17,182 nucleotides of DNA from Pseudomonadota bacterium (GCA_023433585.1 JAEZCL010000196.1:1-17182), one strand, 5' to 3'; counted from the first letter of the stretch, positions 1 to 8,208 are shown. Numbers and translations: made by a program. Notes: generated by a model from the letters alone, not told the origin.

Positions 1-293
1 GCCTTGGCGGCGGAGGCCGTTCTGGGCTTGGCGGCGGCGCGGGCGGCAGGCTTGCGGGCGGTCGTCGCCTTGGGCGCAGCCTTCGCCGTGCTCTTGGCGG
101 CGGGTTTGCTGGCGGCGGGCTTCGCCGCAGTCTTCGCCGTGGACTTGGCCGGCGCCTTGGCGGCCGTCGTCTTCGGTTTCGCGGCCGGCTTGGGCGCGGC
201 GGCCTTGGCGGCGGGTTTCTTCGCCGCAGTGGACTTGGCCGCCGCAGGCTTCCTGGCGGCGGTGGTTTTCGACGTTGTAGGACTCTTGGCCAT
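1..293 (-). CDS. Lys/Ala/Pro-rich histone H1-like protein, N-terminal part (runs off left edge)
   Basis: Translating the minus strand from the ATG at 293 gives about 97 residues without a stop, running off the left edge. The protein begins MAKSPTTSKTTAARKPAA and is built almost entirely of Ala, Lys, Pro, Ser and Thr, with short degenerate units such as AAKPAAK and AKSTAK. There is no Asp or Glu in the visible part, so it is very basic. Such tails are typical of bacterial histone H1-like DNA-binding proteins, and also occur as nucleic-acid-binding tails on other proteins. The function is inferred from composition only. A GAGGGG stretch lies about 12 bases upstream of the ATG. The gene diverges from prmA. 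The plus-strand Ala/Gly-rich reading frame over the same bases is its shadow. The C-terminus is outside the window, so a globular domain could follow. Confidence 0.7.
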   Translation of the reverse strand, partial: MAKSPTTSKTTAARKPAAAKSTAAKKPAAKAAAPKPAAKPKTTAAKAPAKSTAKTAAKPAASKPAAKSTAKAAPKATTARKPAARAAAKPRTASAAK

Positions 294-318
294 GTATTCC
301 CCGACCCCTCGGTGATAC

Positions 319-338
319 GAGCGCGCGGGGGCGCGCTC
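319..338. repeat. Perfect 8-bp inverted repeat in the divergent gap upstream of prmA
   Basis: GAGCGCGC (319-326) pairs perfectly with GCGCGCTC (331-338) around a GGGG loop. It sits between the divergent histone-like gene and prmA. No T-run follows on either strand, so it is not a convincing intrinsic terminator. It could be a 5'-leader hairpin or an operator. A GATTC (GANTC) site lies nearby at 350-354. Confidence 0.45.
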
Positions 339-377
339 CTCATGTCTGCGATTCCACACCATACCCATGTTTGAGAA

Positions 378-1247
378 ATGTCCGAGTCCGCTGTTCAAAT
401 AATTGCGCGTGGCGCGCGAAAAGTCGCCGAGGCCGCCGCCGCCGGGATCGACGCCGACCCCATGCTGGAGGGCGTGACCTACTCGATCCTGGAAGAGGAC
501 GAGGACAAGGGCGTCTGGCGCATCGACGCCTTTCCCACCAGCGCTGAGGAAGCCGACGGTTTCGCCGCCCGCCTGCGCGAGCACGACGGCCTGCGTGTGC
601 AGGTAGAGAAACTGGCCGATGCGGACTGGCTGGCCATGTCGCTGTCGGGCCTGCCGCCGGTACGGGCGGGGCGGTTCTTCGTTTACGGCGCCCACGACGA
701 GGGGCGGGTGCCGGTCAATACGGTCAATCTGATGATCGACGCGGGCGCCGCGTTCGGCACGGGGCATCACGGCACCACGGTCGGTTGCCTGATCGCCTTC
801 GACGAACTGCTCAAGCGCGAGCGGTTCGGGCGGGTTTTGGACGTGGGGGCGGGCACCGGCGTGCTGGCCATCGCGGCGGCGAAGACAGGCAGCGCCGTGG
901 CGCTGGGCACCGACATCGACGCGCCGTCCGTGCGCATCGCCAATGAGAACGCCAGGCTGAACGGCGCCCAGGCCCGCTTCGTCCACGCCTCGGGCCTGAA
1001 CGACCAGGCCGTGCGCGGCCATGGGCCCTATGACCTGGTGTTCGCCAACATCCTGGCGCCGCCGTTGGTGGCCCTGGCGCAGGACATCAAGATCTCGCTG
1101 AGGATCGGCGGGGTGGCCATTCTGTCGGGCCTGTTGCGGACCCAGGAGCGGCGCGTCACGGCGGCCTATCTGTCGCGCGGGTTCCATCTGGAGCGCCGCA
1201 TCCACCGCGATGCGTGGAGCGCCCTGGTGCTGCGCCGGATGGGGTAG
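378..1247 (+). CDS. prmA: Ribosomal protein L11 methyltransferase PrmA
   Basis: The 289-aa protein should methylate ribosomal protein L11 using S-adenosylmethionine in the cytosol. An N-terminal substrate-binding region (about 1-100) precedes a Rossmann methyltransferase domain. Visible motifs are the PrmA linker AFGTGHHGTT (125-134), SAM motif I LDVGAGTGVLAIAAAK (154-169), an acidic motif II residue near D179, and the family signature ANILAPPL (223-230). The length is close to the usual ~290 residues. The ATG at 378 begins MSESAVQI; an ATG at 367 is out of frame. No strong Shine-Dalgarno sequence is seen. The next gene starts about 34 bases after the stop in the same direction, suggesting co-transcription. 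The identification rests on the full motif set. Confidence 0.95.
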   Translation: MSESAVQIIARGARKVAEAAAAGIDADPMLEGVTYSILEEDEDKGVWRIDAFPTSAEEADGFAARLREHDGLRVQVEKLADADWLAMSLSGLPPVRAGRFFVYGAHDEGRVPVNTVNLMIDAGAAFGTGHHGTTVGCLIAFDELLKRERFGRVLDVGAGTGVLAIAAAKTGSAVALGTDIDAPSVRIANENARLNGAQARFVHASGLNDQAVRGHGPYDLVFANILAPPLVALAQDIKISLRIGGVAILSGLLRTQERRVTAAYLSRGFHLERRIHRDAWSALVLRRMG

Positions 1248-1281
1248 AAGCCGGGCATTGATGGGCGTAAGTCATGCGCCC

Positions 1282-3087
1282 ATGAGACAATCCTTCGACG
1301 AAACCACCGACCCGTCCTTCGGCGCGAAGCACCTTCCGCTGGTCCGCGAGCAACTGGCGGCGCAGGGGCTGGACGGCTTCCTCGTGCCGCACGAGGACGA
1401 GCATCAGAACGAATATCTGCCCGCCGCCAACGACCGGCTGGCGTGGCTGTCCGGCTTCACCGGCTCGGCAGGCGCCGGGGTGGTGATGAAGGACCGCGCG
1501 GCGGTCTTCGCCGACGGCCGTTACACCGTGCAGGTGCGGGCGCAGGTGGACGCGGACCAGTTCGAGATTCTGTCCTATCCGGAGGACGTGCCGACCTATC
1601 TGTCGCAGGCCCCGAAGGGTGCGGTGATCGGATACGATCCGCGCCTGCATAGCCCCGACGCCCTGATCGGCCTGAAGCGCGCGGCCGGGAAGGCGGGCGC
1701 CGAACTGAAGCCAGTGGCCGTCAATCCCCTGGACGCCGCCTGGGCGGATCGTCCGCCGCAGCCGCAGGCGCCGGTGGTCCCGCATCCGGAGACGTTCGCC
1801 GGGGAGTCCAGCGCGTCCAAGCGCGCGCGGCTGGGCCACGGGCTGGCCGAGGCGGGCGCCGACGCCGCCGTGCTGACCGCACCGTCGTCCATCGCCTGGC
1901 TGTTCAATGTACGGGGCGGCGATGTGATCCGTTCGCCCCTGCCGCTGGCCCAGGCGATCCTGAACGCGGACGGGACCGCGCGCCTGTTCCTGGACCCGGC
2001 CAAGGTCACCGAGGACCTGCCGTCGTGGCTGGGCAACCAGGTGTCGCTGGAGACGCCCGACGATCTGCCCGGCGCCGTGGCCGATCTGAAAGACAAGCGC
2101 GTCCTGATCGATCCGGCCCAGTCCTCAGCGTGGTATTTCGACCAGTTGAAAGACGCGGGCGCGATCGTCGTGCGCGCCGCCGATCCCTGCGCCCTGCCGC
2201 GCGCCACCAAGAACGCGGTGGAGATCGAGGGCGCCCGTCAGGCCCACATCCGCGACGGCGCGGCCATCGCGCGGTTCCTGCACTGGGTGGCGACCGAGGC
2301 GCAGGAGACGCTGCCGGACGAACGCGCCGTCGTCGAAAAGCTGGAAGGTTTCCGCGAAGCGACGGGCGCGCTCAAGGATCTGTCGTTCGACACCATCGCC
2401 GGGGCCGGGCCGAACGGCGCCCTGCCGCACTACAAGCCCGTCAACAGCACCATCCGCCGGATCGAACGCGGCTCGCTGCTGCTGGTGGACGGCGGGGGCC
2501 AGTATCTGGACGGCACCACCGACATCACCCGCACCATGGCGGTCGGTGAGCCCACGGCGGAACAGAAAGACCGCTTCACGCGGGTGCTGAAAGGGCACAT
2601 CGCCATGACCGTGGCGCGCTTCCCCGCCGGAACGACGGGGCATCAGATCGACGCCCTGGCGCGCCTGCCCATGTGGATGGCAGGGCTGGATTACGACCAC
2701 GGAACGGGCCACGGCGTCGGCAGCTATCTGGGCGTCCATGAGGGGCCGCAGCGCATCGCCAAGGCGGTGAACACCCAACCGCTTCTGGACGGCATGATCG
2801 TCTCCAACGAGCCCGGCTACTACAAGCCCGGCCACTGGGGCATCCGCATCGAGAACCTGCAGGTGGTCACGCCCGCCGCGCCCATCGAAGGCGGCGAGCG
2901 CCCCATGCACGGCTTCGAGACCCTGACCTTCGCCCCCATCGACCGCAGCCTGATCGAGGTCGGTCTGCTGACCCCGGACGAACGCGCCTATATGGACGCC
3001 TATCATGCCGAGGTGCTGGAGAAGATCGGCCCGCACGTCGACGGCGAGGTCCGCGTCTGGCTGGAGGCCGCGTGCGCGCCCCTGTAG
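1282..3087 (+). CDS. Aminopeptidase P family protein (M24B Xaa-Pro aminopeptidase)
   Basis: The 601-aa three-domain aminopeptidase P should remove an N-terminal residue preceding proline. Two creatinase-like N-terminal domains (about 1-310) precede a pita-bread catalytic domain. All five dinuclear-metal ligands expected for M24B are visible: D403 and D414 (VDGGGQYLDGTTDITRT), H477 (GTGHGVGS), E510 (SNEPGYY) and E524 (IRIEN). Spacing matches human XPNPEP1-type enzymes, as does the ~600-aa length, longer than E. coli PepP. I chose the ATG at 1282 (MRQSFDETTDP) because this N-terminus resembles relatives. An in-frame ATG at 1261 would add seven residues, and the still longer frame from 1210 overlaps prmA. 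No signal peptide is seen, so it is cytosolic. The gene end overlaps the start of the next gene by 16 bases. Confidence 0.93.
   Translation: MRQSFDETTDPSFGAKHLPLVREQLAAQGLDGFLVPHEDEHQNEYLPAANDRLAWLSGFTGSAGAGVVMKDRAAVFADGRYTVQVRAQVDADQFEILSYPEDVPTYLSQAPKGAVIGYDPRLHSPDALIGLKRAAGKAGAELKPVAVNPLDAAWADRPPQPQAPVVPHPETFAGESSASKRARLGHGLAEAGADAAVLTAPSSIAWLFNVRGGDVIRSPLPLAQAILNADGTARLFLDPAKVTEDLPSWLGNQVSLETPDDLPGAVADLKDKRVLIDPAQSSAWYFDQLKDAGAIVVRAADPCALPRATKNAVEIEGARQAHIRDGAAIARFLHWVATEAQETLPDERAVVEKLEGFREATGALKDLSFDTIAGAGPNGALPHYKPVNSTIRRIERGSLLLVDGGGQYLDGTTDITRTMAVGEPTAEQKDRFTRVLKGHIAMTVARFPAGTTGHQIDALARLPMWMAGLDYDHGTGHGVGSYLGVHEGPQRIAKAVNTQPLLDGMIVSNEPGYYKPGHWGIRIENLQVVTPAAPIEGGERPMHGFETLTFAPIDRSLIEVGLLTPDERAYMDAYHAEVLEKIGPHVDGEVRVWLEAACAPL
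3063..3067 (+). promoter_or_regulatory. Shine-Dalgarno GGAGG supporting the GTG start at 3072
   Basis: GGAGG lies four bases before the GTG at 3072, inside the last codons of the aminopeptidase gene. It supports a GTG start and translational coupling of the two genes. Confidence 0.6.
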
Positions 3088-4073
3088 CCGCGATCCTGGC
3101 GCTCACGCTGGCCGCGCCGGTTCAGGCGCAGACGGCGCGGCTGCCGCGCGACGTCTTCGACGTGATCCCGCCGTCCGAGCGGGTGGCGGGCGGGCGAGGG
3201 GACATGCGGGTGGTTCAGGCGGCCTGCCGTGTCGGACCCACAGAATGGGCGCGGCGGCGCATCGTGGACGTGGCGGTTCAGGAGTGGGCTTTCTTCGGCT
3301 TCCAGACCCTCGACGCCCGGCCGGTGGAGGCGGGGCGACTGCCGGACGGGATCGTGCCCGAGGCGCTGAACCCGCGCCGCCCGGGGCCGCGCCAGGCGCG
3401 TCACATGCTGCGCTTCGGGGACGGGGAGGCGCGCGAGCGGGTGAGCGCCTCGGTGGCCGGCTACTGGTCCGCCACGCCGGACGGCGCCCGCGTCATCGCC
3501 GACCAGAACCGCGAGTGGCGGCGCACGGACCAGTCGATCGGCTGGACCCAGCCATGGTCGGCCGCCTTCATCAGTTGGGTCATGTGCGAGGCGGGGCTGG
3601 GCGACATGGGTCAGTTCCAGCGGGACATCTCGCACCGGGTCTATATCGACCAGGCGATCCGGGCGCGGGACGGCGGCGCGCCCCAGGCCGCATTCGTGGC
3701 CCACGACGCGGGCGAGGCCGTCATCGAGCCGGGCGATCTGCTGTGCAATGCGCGCGGATCAGCCGGCTACCGGACGCTGGCCGACCGGCGCCGCGACACG
3801 GGTGAATATGCGCCGCTTCACTGCGACGTCGTGGTGCGGGTGGACGAGGCGGCGGGCCTGTTCCACATGATCGGCGGCAATGTCATGAACAGCGTCACCC
3901 TGACCATCCTGCCCGGCGTGCGGGACGGGCAGGGGCCTTTGCGCCCCATGGCCCAGGACGACCTGGACGGCGCCCGCACCATGTTCGCGCATCTGAAGCT
4001 CCGTGCGCCATCCATCGTGCCGAACGCCCTGGACGTCACGCCCACGATTCGGGCCATGAACGCTTCGAACTGA
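3072..4073 (+). CDS. Secreted DUF2272 domain protein
   Basis: The 333-aa protein begins with a Sec signal peptide, MRAPVAAILALTLAAPVQA, with likely cleavage after residue 19, so it is probably periplasmic. The mature part shows DUF2272 features: PWSAAFISWVMC (161-172), GDLLC (221-225), HCDVVV (250-255) and IGGNVMNSV (267-275). The order W-x-A-A-F / GD / H-x-D-V-V resembles the CHAP and NlpC/P60 cell-wall hydrolase fold. Here Ser163 sits where those enzymes carry the catalytic Cys, so activity is uncertain. The GTG start is supported by GGAGG four bases upstream and by the signal peptide that follows. The gene overlaps the aminopeptidase by 16 bases and ends five bases from the convergent ligA stop. 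The DUF2272 assignment is from recalled family motifs; the function is unknown. Confidence 0.8.
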   Translation: MRAPVAAILALTLAAPVQAQTARLPRDVFDVIPPSERVAGGRGDMRVVQAACRVGPTEWARRRIVDVAVQEWAFFGFQTLDARPVEAGRLPDGIVPEALNPRRPGPRQARHMLRFGDGEARERVSASVAGYWSATPDGARVIADQNREWRRTDQSIGWTQPWSAAFISWVMCEAGLGDMGQFQRDISHRVYIDQAIRARDGGAPQAAFVAHDAGEAVIEPGDLLCNARGSAGYRTLADRRRDTGEYAPLHCDVVVRVDEAAGLFHMIGGNVMNSVTLTILPGVRDGQGPLRPMAQDDLDGARTMFAHLKLRAPSIVPNALDVTPTIRAMNASN

Positions 4074-4078
4074 CAGCT

Positions 4079-6400
4079 TCAGCCGCCGATCAGCGTCAGC
4101 CACTCGTCTTCGGTCAGCACCGTGACGCCGTGTTTCTCGGCGTCCTTGAGCTTTGAGCCCGCGCCGGGACCGGCGACCACATAGTCGGTCTTCTTGGACA
4201 CCGAGCCGGAGACCTTGGCGCCCAGGCTTTCGGCGCGCGCCTTGGCTTCGTCGCGGGTGAAGCGCTCCAGCGCACCGGTGAAGACCACGGTCTTGCCGGA
4301 AACGGGCGTGTCGGCGGCGGGGCGCTCGACCGGCTCGATCCGGTCCAGTTGCGCCTCCAGCGCGGCGACGACGGCCAGATTGTGCGGTTCGTGGAAGAAG
4401 CGCGCCAGTTGCCGCGCCGCCACCGGGCCGACGCCCGAGATTCCGGCGATGTGGTTCAGGATTTCGGACGGCCCTTCCTCGCGGGCCACGCGGGCCCATT
4501 GCGCGACGCCCGGCCAGTCGCCGGCCAGCTCCGCCAGGGCGCGTCGGGCGGGCGCCGCCATGCCGGGAAAGGCCAGGGCGATCTTCTGATCCAGCGGCGC
4601 ATCGGGCCACGGATCGTCGGCGGGCGCGGCGGCTTCGGCCATCAGGGCCAGAACGCGCGGCGATATGGCGTGAGCCTCCGACAGGCGGGTCCAGGCTTCG
4701 GTGGGAACGCCCCGGCTGGCGGCCAGACAGGCCGTTTTCAGGTCGTCCCAGTCGTCGAATGATCTGGCCAGGATGAGCGAGGTCTGTTCGCCGATATCCC
4801 GAATGCCCAGGCTGAACAGGAAACGATCCAGTTCGATCCGGCGGCGCGCCTCGATCCCGGCCACAAGATTGGCGACGCTGGTCTCGCCATAGCCGTCCTC
4901 GGCGCGCAAGACCGTCAGTTTTTCCTCGTCGCGGGCCAGGCGGAAGATGTCGGCCGGTTCGTTGATCCAGCCGCGACCGTGGAAGGCTATGAGCTGTTTT
5001 TCTCCAAGACCCTCAATGTCAAAAGCGCGGCGGCTGACAAAATGCTTCAGCCGTTCGATGATCTGGGCGTCGCAGATCAGGCCCCCGGTGCAGCGCCGCT
5101 TGACCTCGTCGCCCTCACGCACGGCTTCGGAACCGCAAACCGGGCAATGGTCAGGGAACACGAACGGGACCGCGTCCGGCCGCCGCTTGTCGGGGACAAT
5201 GCCCAGGATCTGCGGAATCACATCGCCGGCTCGTTGCAGCGTCACTGTGTCGCCGATGCGGACGTCCAGCCGTTCGATCTCGTCTTCGTTGTGCAGGGTG
5301 GCGTTTCGCACCACGACCCCGCCGACCGTGACGGGATGCAGCCGCGCCACCGGCGTCAGCGCCCCGGTGCGCCCCACCTGGATGTCGATGCCCTCCAGCA
5401 CCGTGGTCGCCTGCTGGGCCGGGAATTTGTGCGCGATGGACCAGCGGGGGCTGCGCGCCACGAAGCCCAGACGCTTCTGCCAGTCCAGGCGGTCCACCTT
5501 GTAGACCACCCCGTCGATGTCATAGCCGAGCGTCGCCCGGTCAGCCTCCAGCCTGCGATAGAAGGCCAGCAGTTCGTCCGCGCCCTCGATCCGCCGCGCC
5601 CGGTCGTTGATGCAAAAGCCCCAGGCCTTCAGCTTCTGCACCGCCTCCCACTGGCTGCTTGCGAAATCGGCGGAGGCTTCGCCCCAGGCGTAGGCGAAGA
5701 AGCGCAGGGGCCTTTGCGCCGTGATCGCCGGGTTCTTCTGGCGCAGAGAGCCCGCCGCGAAGTTGCGGGGGTTGGCGTAGGTGCGCTTGCCCTCCGCTTC
5801 CGCCGCCGCATTGAAAGCGTCGAAGGCGGCGTTCGGCGCATAGACCTCGCCTCTGATCTCGATGCGGTCGGGCCAGCCGTCGCCGGACAGGCGCGCAGGG
5901 ATTTCTGAGAGGGTGCGCAAATTTGCGGTGACGTCCTCGCCCGTGCGGCCGTCGCCGCGCGTGGCGCCCACCTGAAGCACACCGTCCACATAGAGCAGGC
6001 TGGCGGACAGGCCGTCGATCTTGGGCTCCACCGTGAAGGCCACCGGCTCGTCGCCCGGCAGTTTCAGGAAACGGGCCACGCGGGCGACGAAGTCGCGCAC
6101 CTCGCCTTCGGAAAAAGCGTTGTCGAGCGACAGCATGGGCACGCCGTGGCGCACTGGCGCGAACTGGGTCGAGGCGGGCGCGCCGACACGCAGGGACGGC
6201 GAATCGGGGCTGACCAGATGCGGGAAACGCGCCTCTATGGCGGCGTTGCGGATCTTGAGGGCGTCATAGTCCGCATCGCTGATCTCGGGCGCGTCCTGGC
6301 CGTGATACAGCAGGTCATGGTGGGCGATGGCCTCGGCCAGGCGTTGCACTTCCTCGGCCGCTTCGGCTTCGCTCAGGTCTTCGACGCGGGTTTCGGGCAT
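4079..6400 (-). CDS. ligA: NAD-dependent DNA ligase LigA
   Basis: The 773-aa protein seals DNA nicks in replication and repair using NAD+. Domains in order: Ia/adenylation (about 1-330) with catalytic Lys127 in EPKIDG; OB fold (about 331-415); a four-cysteine zinc finger C419, C422, C437, C443; helix-hairpin-helix region (about 450-670); and a C-terminal BRCT domain (about 697-773) with VSGKTVVFTG and SVSKKTDYVVAG. It is roughly 100 residues longer than E. coli LigA. Much of the extra length lies in the helix-hairpin-helix region (about 551-640), as recalled for alphaproteobacterial ligases. The ATG at 6400 begins MPETRVEDLSEAEA. In many alphaproteobacteria ligA follows bamD and recN; here it lies about 7 kb from bamD, on the opposite strand. 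It is convergent with the DUF2272 gene. Confidence 0.97.
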   Translation of the reverse strand: MPETRVEDLSEAEAAEEVQRLAEAIAHHDLLYHGQDAPEISDADYDALKIRNAAIEARFPHLVSPDSPSLRVGAPASTQFAPVRHGVPMLSLDNAFSEGEVRDFVARVARFLKLPGDEPVAFTVEPKIDGLSASLLYVDGVLQVGATRGDGRTGEDVTANLRTLSEIPARLSGDGWPDRIEIRGEVYAPNAAFDAFNAAAEAEGKRTYANPRNFAAGSLRQKNPAITAQRPLRFFAYAWGEASADFASSQWEAVQKLKAWGFCINDRARRIEGADELLAFYRRLEADRATLGYDIDGVVYKVDRLDWQKRLGFVARSPRWSIAHKFPAQQATTVLEGIDIQVGRTGALTPVARLHPVTVGGVVVRNATLHNEDEIERLDVRIGDTVTLQRAGDVIPQILGIVPDKRRPDAVPFVFPDHCPVCGSEAVREGDEVKRRCTGGLICDAQIIERLKHFVSRRAFDIEGLGEKQLIAFHGRGWINEPADIFRLARDEEKLTVLRAEDGYGETSVANLVAGIEARRRIELDRFLFSLGIRDIGEQTSLILARSFDDWDDLKTACLAASRGVPTEAWTRLSEAHAISPRVLALMAEAAAPADDPWPDAPLDQKIALAFPGMAAPARRALAELAGDWPGVAQWARVAREEGPSEILNHIAGISGVGPVAARQLARFFHEPHNLAVVAALEAQLDRIEPVERPAADTPVSGKTVVFTGALERFTRDEAKARAESLGAKVSGSVSKKTDYVVAGPGAGSKLKDAEKHGVTVLTEDEWLTLIGG

Positions 6401-6510
6401 CAGGGATTCGTCCGGTGGCGGAGGCGCAATCTAGAGGGCCGGGCGGGCGTCGTCATCGTTCAGCCGCACATGACGCTTCGTTTAGCTGACGGGCCGCGTT
6501 CGAGACGCTA

Positions 6511-6630
6511 GAGCGGAATCGGTCCAGTCGGGCGCTGTCCGACTGGGCTCAGATTCCGCTCCGCTTTGAAACTGGACCATTTTCTGGAGTCAGGTCGATT
6601 CGACCTGAAGAAAAAATGGTCTAGAGCGGA
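6511..6630. repeat. Compound palindromic intergenic element rich in GANTC sites
   Basis: Two adjacent inverted repeats fill this gap. In the first, GAGCGGAATC (6511-6520) pairs with GATTCCGCTC (6552-6561), and inside it CCAGTCGG (6524-6531) pairs with CCGACTGG (6539-6546). In the second, CAGGTCGA (6591-6598) pairs with TCGACCTG (6600-6607), flanked by GACCATTTT and AAAATGGTC. TAGAGCGGA occurs as a direct repeat at both ends (6509-6517 and 6622-6630). Four GANTC sites fall within 86 bases. It resembles the short TAGAGCGG-type intergenic repeats recalled from Caulobacterales and Rhizobiales. It lies between the divergent ligA and M28 peptidase genes. Confidence 0.75.
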
Positions 6631-6642
6631 GCAAAGCCTTAC

Positions 6643-6646
6643 GGAG
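6643..6646 (+). promoter_or_regulatory. Shine-Dalgarno GGAG fixing the M28 peptidase start at 6653
   Basis: GGAG lies six bases before the ATG at 6653 and precedes a clear lipoprotein signal. The frame is open further upstream, but that part lies in the palindromic repeat and gives no signal-like sequence. Confidence 0.6.
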
Positions 6647-6652
6647 TTCCCG

Positions 6653-7618
6653 ATGCGCCTACGCCCCATCCTCGCCGCCGCCGTCACCGGATTGATGCTG
6701 AGCGCCTGCTGGGCGACCCAGCCCCCCGCGCCCGCGCCGATCCAGGTCGTCGAGGCGCCGGCGATCCCCGAGGCGTCACGGCAGTTGCTGGAGGACCTGC
6801 GCATCCTGGCCCATGACGACATGGCCGGGCGCGACACCGGGTCACCCGGCGGCGAACGGGCGCGCGACTACATCGTCTCGCGGCTGGAGGCCCTGGGAGT
6901 CGAGGCGCCTCTGACCGGCCGTCTGCAGCCCTGGAGCGCGCCGAACCGCAGCCGCATCGGCGCCGTGAACTATGATGGGGTGAACGTGGTGGGCCTGATC
7001 CGGGGAACGGAGCGGCCGGATCGCTACATCGTGGTGACCGCCCACTATGACCACATGGGAACCTATCAGGGCCGCATCTACAACGGCGCGGACGACAACG
7101 CCTCGGGCGTCGCCTCGATGCTGGAGCTGGCGGCCCGGCTGAAGGTTCAGGCGCCGCGCCATTCGGTGCTGTTCGTCGCCCTGGACGGCGAGGAGCGGGG
7201 CCTGCTGGGCGCGGACCAGTTCGTGCAGCGCCCGCCCGTGCCGGTGGACTCCATCGCCCTGAACGTCAATCTGGACATGACCGCGCGGGTGGATGACGGA
7301 TACCTGTGGGCCACGGGGACGTGGCAGAATCCGCAGCTGCGCCCGCTGTTGGAGCCCATCCAGCCGATCGGCCGGGTGCGACTGGTGCTGGGCAAGGATT
7401 CGCCGGGTGAGACAGGGGCGAATAATTGGGTCAACGCCTCGGACCACGCGGTCTTCCACCGGGCAGGCCTGCCGTTCGTCTATTTCGGCGTGGATTTCCA
7501 TCCGGATTATCATGAGCCGACGGACGATTATGAGAACGTGGATCCGGCGGGCTTCATTGCCGCGACGGAGCTGATCGTCACGGCGTTCCGGGCGCTGGAC
7601 CAGGGCCTGTCGCGCTGA
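6653..7618 (+). CDS. M28 family zinc metallopeptidase, lipoprotein
   Basis: The 321-aa protein is a probable membrane-anchored aminopeptidase facing the periplasm. It starts with a lipoprotein signal, MRLRPILAAAVTGLMLSAC, giving lipidated Cys19. The M28 catalytic set is complete: H131 (HYDHMG), D147 (GADDNASG), the E180-E181 pair (DGEERG; general base, then ligand), D208 (NLDMTAR) and H287 (DYHEPTDDYE). Two co-catalytic zinc ions are therefore expected. The substrate is unknown. The ATG at 6653 is preferred over the upstream-open frame because it directly precedes the signal peptide and follows GGAG at 6643-6646. The next gene, also a putative lipoprotein, starts 18 bases after the stop, so the two probably form an operon. 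The palindromic element lies just upstream of the start. Confidence 0.92.
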   Translation: MRLRPILAAAVTGLMLSACWATQPPAPAPIQVVEAPAIPEASRQLLEDLRILAHDDMAGRDTGSPGGERARDYIVSRLEALGVEAPLTGRLQPWSAPNRSRIGAVNYDGVNVVGLIRGTERPDRYIVVTAHYDHMGTYQGRIYNGADDNASGVASMLELAARLKVQAPRHSVLFVALDGEERGLLGADQFVQRPPVPVDSIALNVNLDMTARVDDGYLWATGTWQNPQLRPLLEPIQPIGRVRLVLGKDSPGETGANNWVNASDHAVFHRAGLPFVYFGVDFHPDYHEPTDDYENVDPAGFIAATELIVTAFRALDQGLSR

Positions 7619-7636
7619 CCACTGGGGAGAACGACC

Positions 7637-8203
7637 ATGCGCAACGCCATTCTGGCCGGTCTAGCGGCCCTGGCCGCCACAGCTTGCGAGCGTCCGGCGG
7701 AGGATGCCCATCGGCCGGAACAGGGGGCGGAAACGGCCCTGGCGGGGTTCCGGCATGAACAGAGCGTGGACCTGTCCGGCTACTACCTGCCTATGACGGC
7801 GATTCAGGCCGGAAACTGGCGCCTGCATCACATCGCCATGTCTGACACGGCCGGGTTCAGTGCCTGGGAAGGCGGCGAGCGGCCCGAAACCTATGGGCCG
7901 GTGATGCTGCAATTCGATGATGTGTCCAGCCCGACCGGGACCAATGAGCTGGGCGGCGAATATCACACGGTGACCGCGCGGGTGCTGCCGGAGGCCTATG
8001 AGGTCACTGACGAGCGGGTGCGCTTCCGGGGACAGGCGCCGGGTGTCGGACAGGTGAGCTTCGAAGGCGCCCTGGACGCCGACGCCCTGGAGACGGCCCA
8101 GCGCAACCTGGGCGGAAGCGAGGCGCCGGTGCTGACCGGAACCCTGACCGTCGGCGGTCGGGTGTTCGAAGGTCAGCGGTTCCGCTGGTGGATGGGGGAC
8201 TGA
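7637..8203 (+). CDS. Putative lipoprotein of unknown function
   Basis: I do not recognise the family of this 188-aa protein. It begins MRNAILAGLAALAATAC, a short hydrophobic signal followed by Cys17, consistent with a lipoprotein, although the lipobox ATAC is weaker than consensus. The mature part is hydrophilic and rich in Gly, Glu and aromatic residues. It alternates short beta-like stretches and ends FRWWMGD. There are no other cysteines and no recognisable catalytic motif. GGGGAG about eight bases upstream supports the ATG. It follows the M28 peptidase with an 18-base gap, so it is probably co-transcribed with it. A role as an envelope partner of that peptidase is only a guess from position. 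A palindromic element lies directly after its stop. Confidence 0.75.
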   Translation: MRNAILAGLAALAATACERPAEDAHRPEQGAETALAGFRHEQSVDLSGYYLPMTAIQAGNWRLHHIAMSDTAGFSAWEGGERPETYGPVMLQFDDVSSPTGTNELGGEYHTVTARVLPEAYEVTDERVRFRGQAPGVGQVSFEGALDADALETAQRNLGGSEAPVLTGTLTVGGRVFEGQRFRWWMGD

Positions 8204-8208
8204 GACGA

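Noticed and set aside
4..315. A plus-strand Ala/Gly/Val-rich frame at the left edge
   Set aside because: It is the complement of the Lys/Ala-rich gene. It looks like a membrane protein only because Lys codons read as Leu/Phe codons in reverse.
2125..3036. A minus-strand open frame opposite the aminopeptidase gene
   Set aside because: It has no conserved motif, and the opposite strand carries all five M24B metal ligands.
4979..5908. A plus-strand open frame opposite ligA
   Set aside because: It is a shadow of ligA; the composition is random-like and there is no supported start.
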